Assembly: GCA_964574815.1 (NCBI GenBank)
Contig: CAZNPL010000067.1
Coordinates: 1-16,761 of the forward strand
From: CAZNPL01 sp964574815
GTDB taxonomy: Bacteria > Planctomycetota > Phycisphaerae > UBA1845
DNA length: 16,761 nt
Direction: 5' to 3'
Below the pieces are notes generated by a model that did not search any database, was not told the DNA's origin, and worked only from the letters and a program-made list of their open reading frames with translations. Position 1 is the stretch's first letter. Each line of letters begins with the position of its first letter. Positions 16,310 to 16,761 of the stretch are shown one piece after another. The position numbers were made by a program, and so were the translations under genes.

Positions 16310-16440
16310 TCCTAGAGCGTGTGTGTCAAGCTCTTTCCGAGCCGCGCCCGTCAGGAAGCGGGATTGTCTCGCGGTAGAAAACCGCTCCCTCACGGTCGCG
16401 GCTCGGTACTGCGCGACCCTTCCCACACACGTTCTTAGGA
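16310..16440. repeat. Palindromic MITE/REP-like element
   Basis: A 131-base element built as nested inverted repeats. The outer arms are 16310-16325 (TCCTAGAGCGTGTGTG) and 16424-16440 (CACACACGTTCTTAGGA), differing by one gap and one mismatch. The inner arms 16337-16362 and 16381-16406 pair at 22 of 26 positions around an 18-base loop. No transposase is encoded. On the minus strand it can be read as SRDREGAVFYRETIPLPDG, and on the plus strand as NRSLTVAARY. I recall both kinds of peptide string from spurious predicted proteins in many unrelated bacteria, which fits a dispersed intergenic repeat. It starts five bases after the metalloprotease stop codon and may act as its transcription terminator. 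No target-site duplication is evident. Confidence 0.7.
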
Positions 16441-16761
16441 TCAGGTGGCGATCGGCCGGGCGGAGCAATCGAAGCGGGCGGTCGTGGTGTCTTGTGGTAG
16501 CGGGTTCGACGTACTCGCAAACGCACGGACAGCAGCGGCCATCGATGCGTAGAACTGTGAAGCGTCCGGGTCGCCGGCCCGTCGGCAACAACCGCGTCGT
16601 GATCGGCACGAAGCTCGGCGGCCTGCTCCACGATGGTGTCCGCATCGGTGGCCGATACGAGGGTCACACCGGGCTCGGCCGTGTGGATCCACCGCGATGA
16701 AGACGATTGGCCGTGTCCTTCCGGCAAGGCTGCGTGCGGGTTTTTTCTCCGGTGGCGGCCG
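16441..16761. other. Terminal stretch without an intact gene
   Basis: No complete reading frame with a recognisable domain is seen. On the minus strand 16727-16572 reads GHGQSSSSRW and then VVADGPA about 33 residues later, spaced as in small ParA-type ATPases. No Walker A motif is present in the window and the downstream frame loses similarity, so at most this is a decayed or truncated fragment. Confidence 0.3.

Overview
The window looks like chromosomal DNA from a GC-rich planctomycete-like bacterium (Planctomycetota). This is an inference from three things: an ECF-type sigma factor gene directly followed by a membrane-anchored Ser/Thr kinase with TPRs, two secreted proteins ending in an IPTL-CTERM-like sorting tag (VP[A/T]VSEWG plus hydrophobic helix plus arginines), and a long cysteine-rich 'GACCxxDGxC' repeat protein. 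No rRNA, tRNA or CRISPR array was seen.

Region 1 (1-5770) reads as an accessory island. After about 500 bases with no convincing gene but several short hairpins comes a tyrosine recombinase (499-1590), coupled by a GTGA overlap to a small protein of unknown function with a CxxxxCxC cluster (1587-2078). Convergent to these, on the minus strand, is a two-gene operon: a AAA+ ATPase (4728-5711) followed 18 bases later by a large subtilisin-like S8 protease (2217-4709). Domain make-up and gene order match the IetA/IetS pair, first described as a plasmid-stabilising toxin-antitoxin-like locus of Agrobacterium Ti plasmids and later listed among anti-phage systems (ietAS). An integrase next to an ATPase/protease pair suggests a mobile defence module.

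Region 2 (5962-7037, minus strand) holds a ribbon-helix-helix protein and, downstream with its own good-looking promoter, a four-helix membrane protein with a polar tail. Neither function is known; together they could be a small regulator/membrane-effector module.

Region 3 (7198-16305) is the envelope and signalling part. A 997-residue secreted protein has fifteen six-cysteine repeats, twelve of which form two copies of a six-unit block. Divergent from it, behind a perfect TATAAT, is the ECF sigma factor and the TPR kinase. Further downstream lies a secreted thermolysin-like (M4) metalloprotease with the same type of C-terminal tag as the Cys-rich protein.

Region 4 (16310-16761) starts five bases after the protease stop codon with a 131-base palindromic element bounded by inverted repeats, resembling a dispersed MITE/REP-type repeat, and ends in sequence where no intact gene is seen. 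Starts were moved from the longest reading frame to a downstream codon for six genes (ietA, the RHH protein, the Cys-rich protein, the sigma factor, the kinase and the metalloprotease), in most of them because a clear Shine-Dalgarno sequence sits there.
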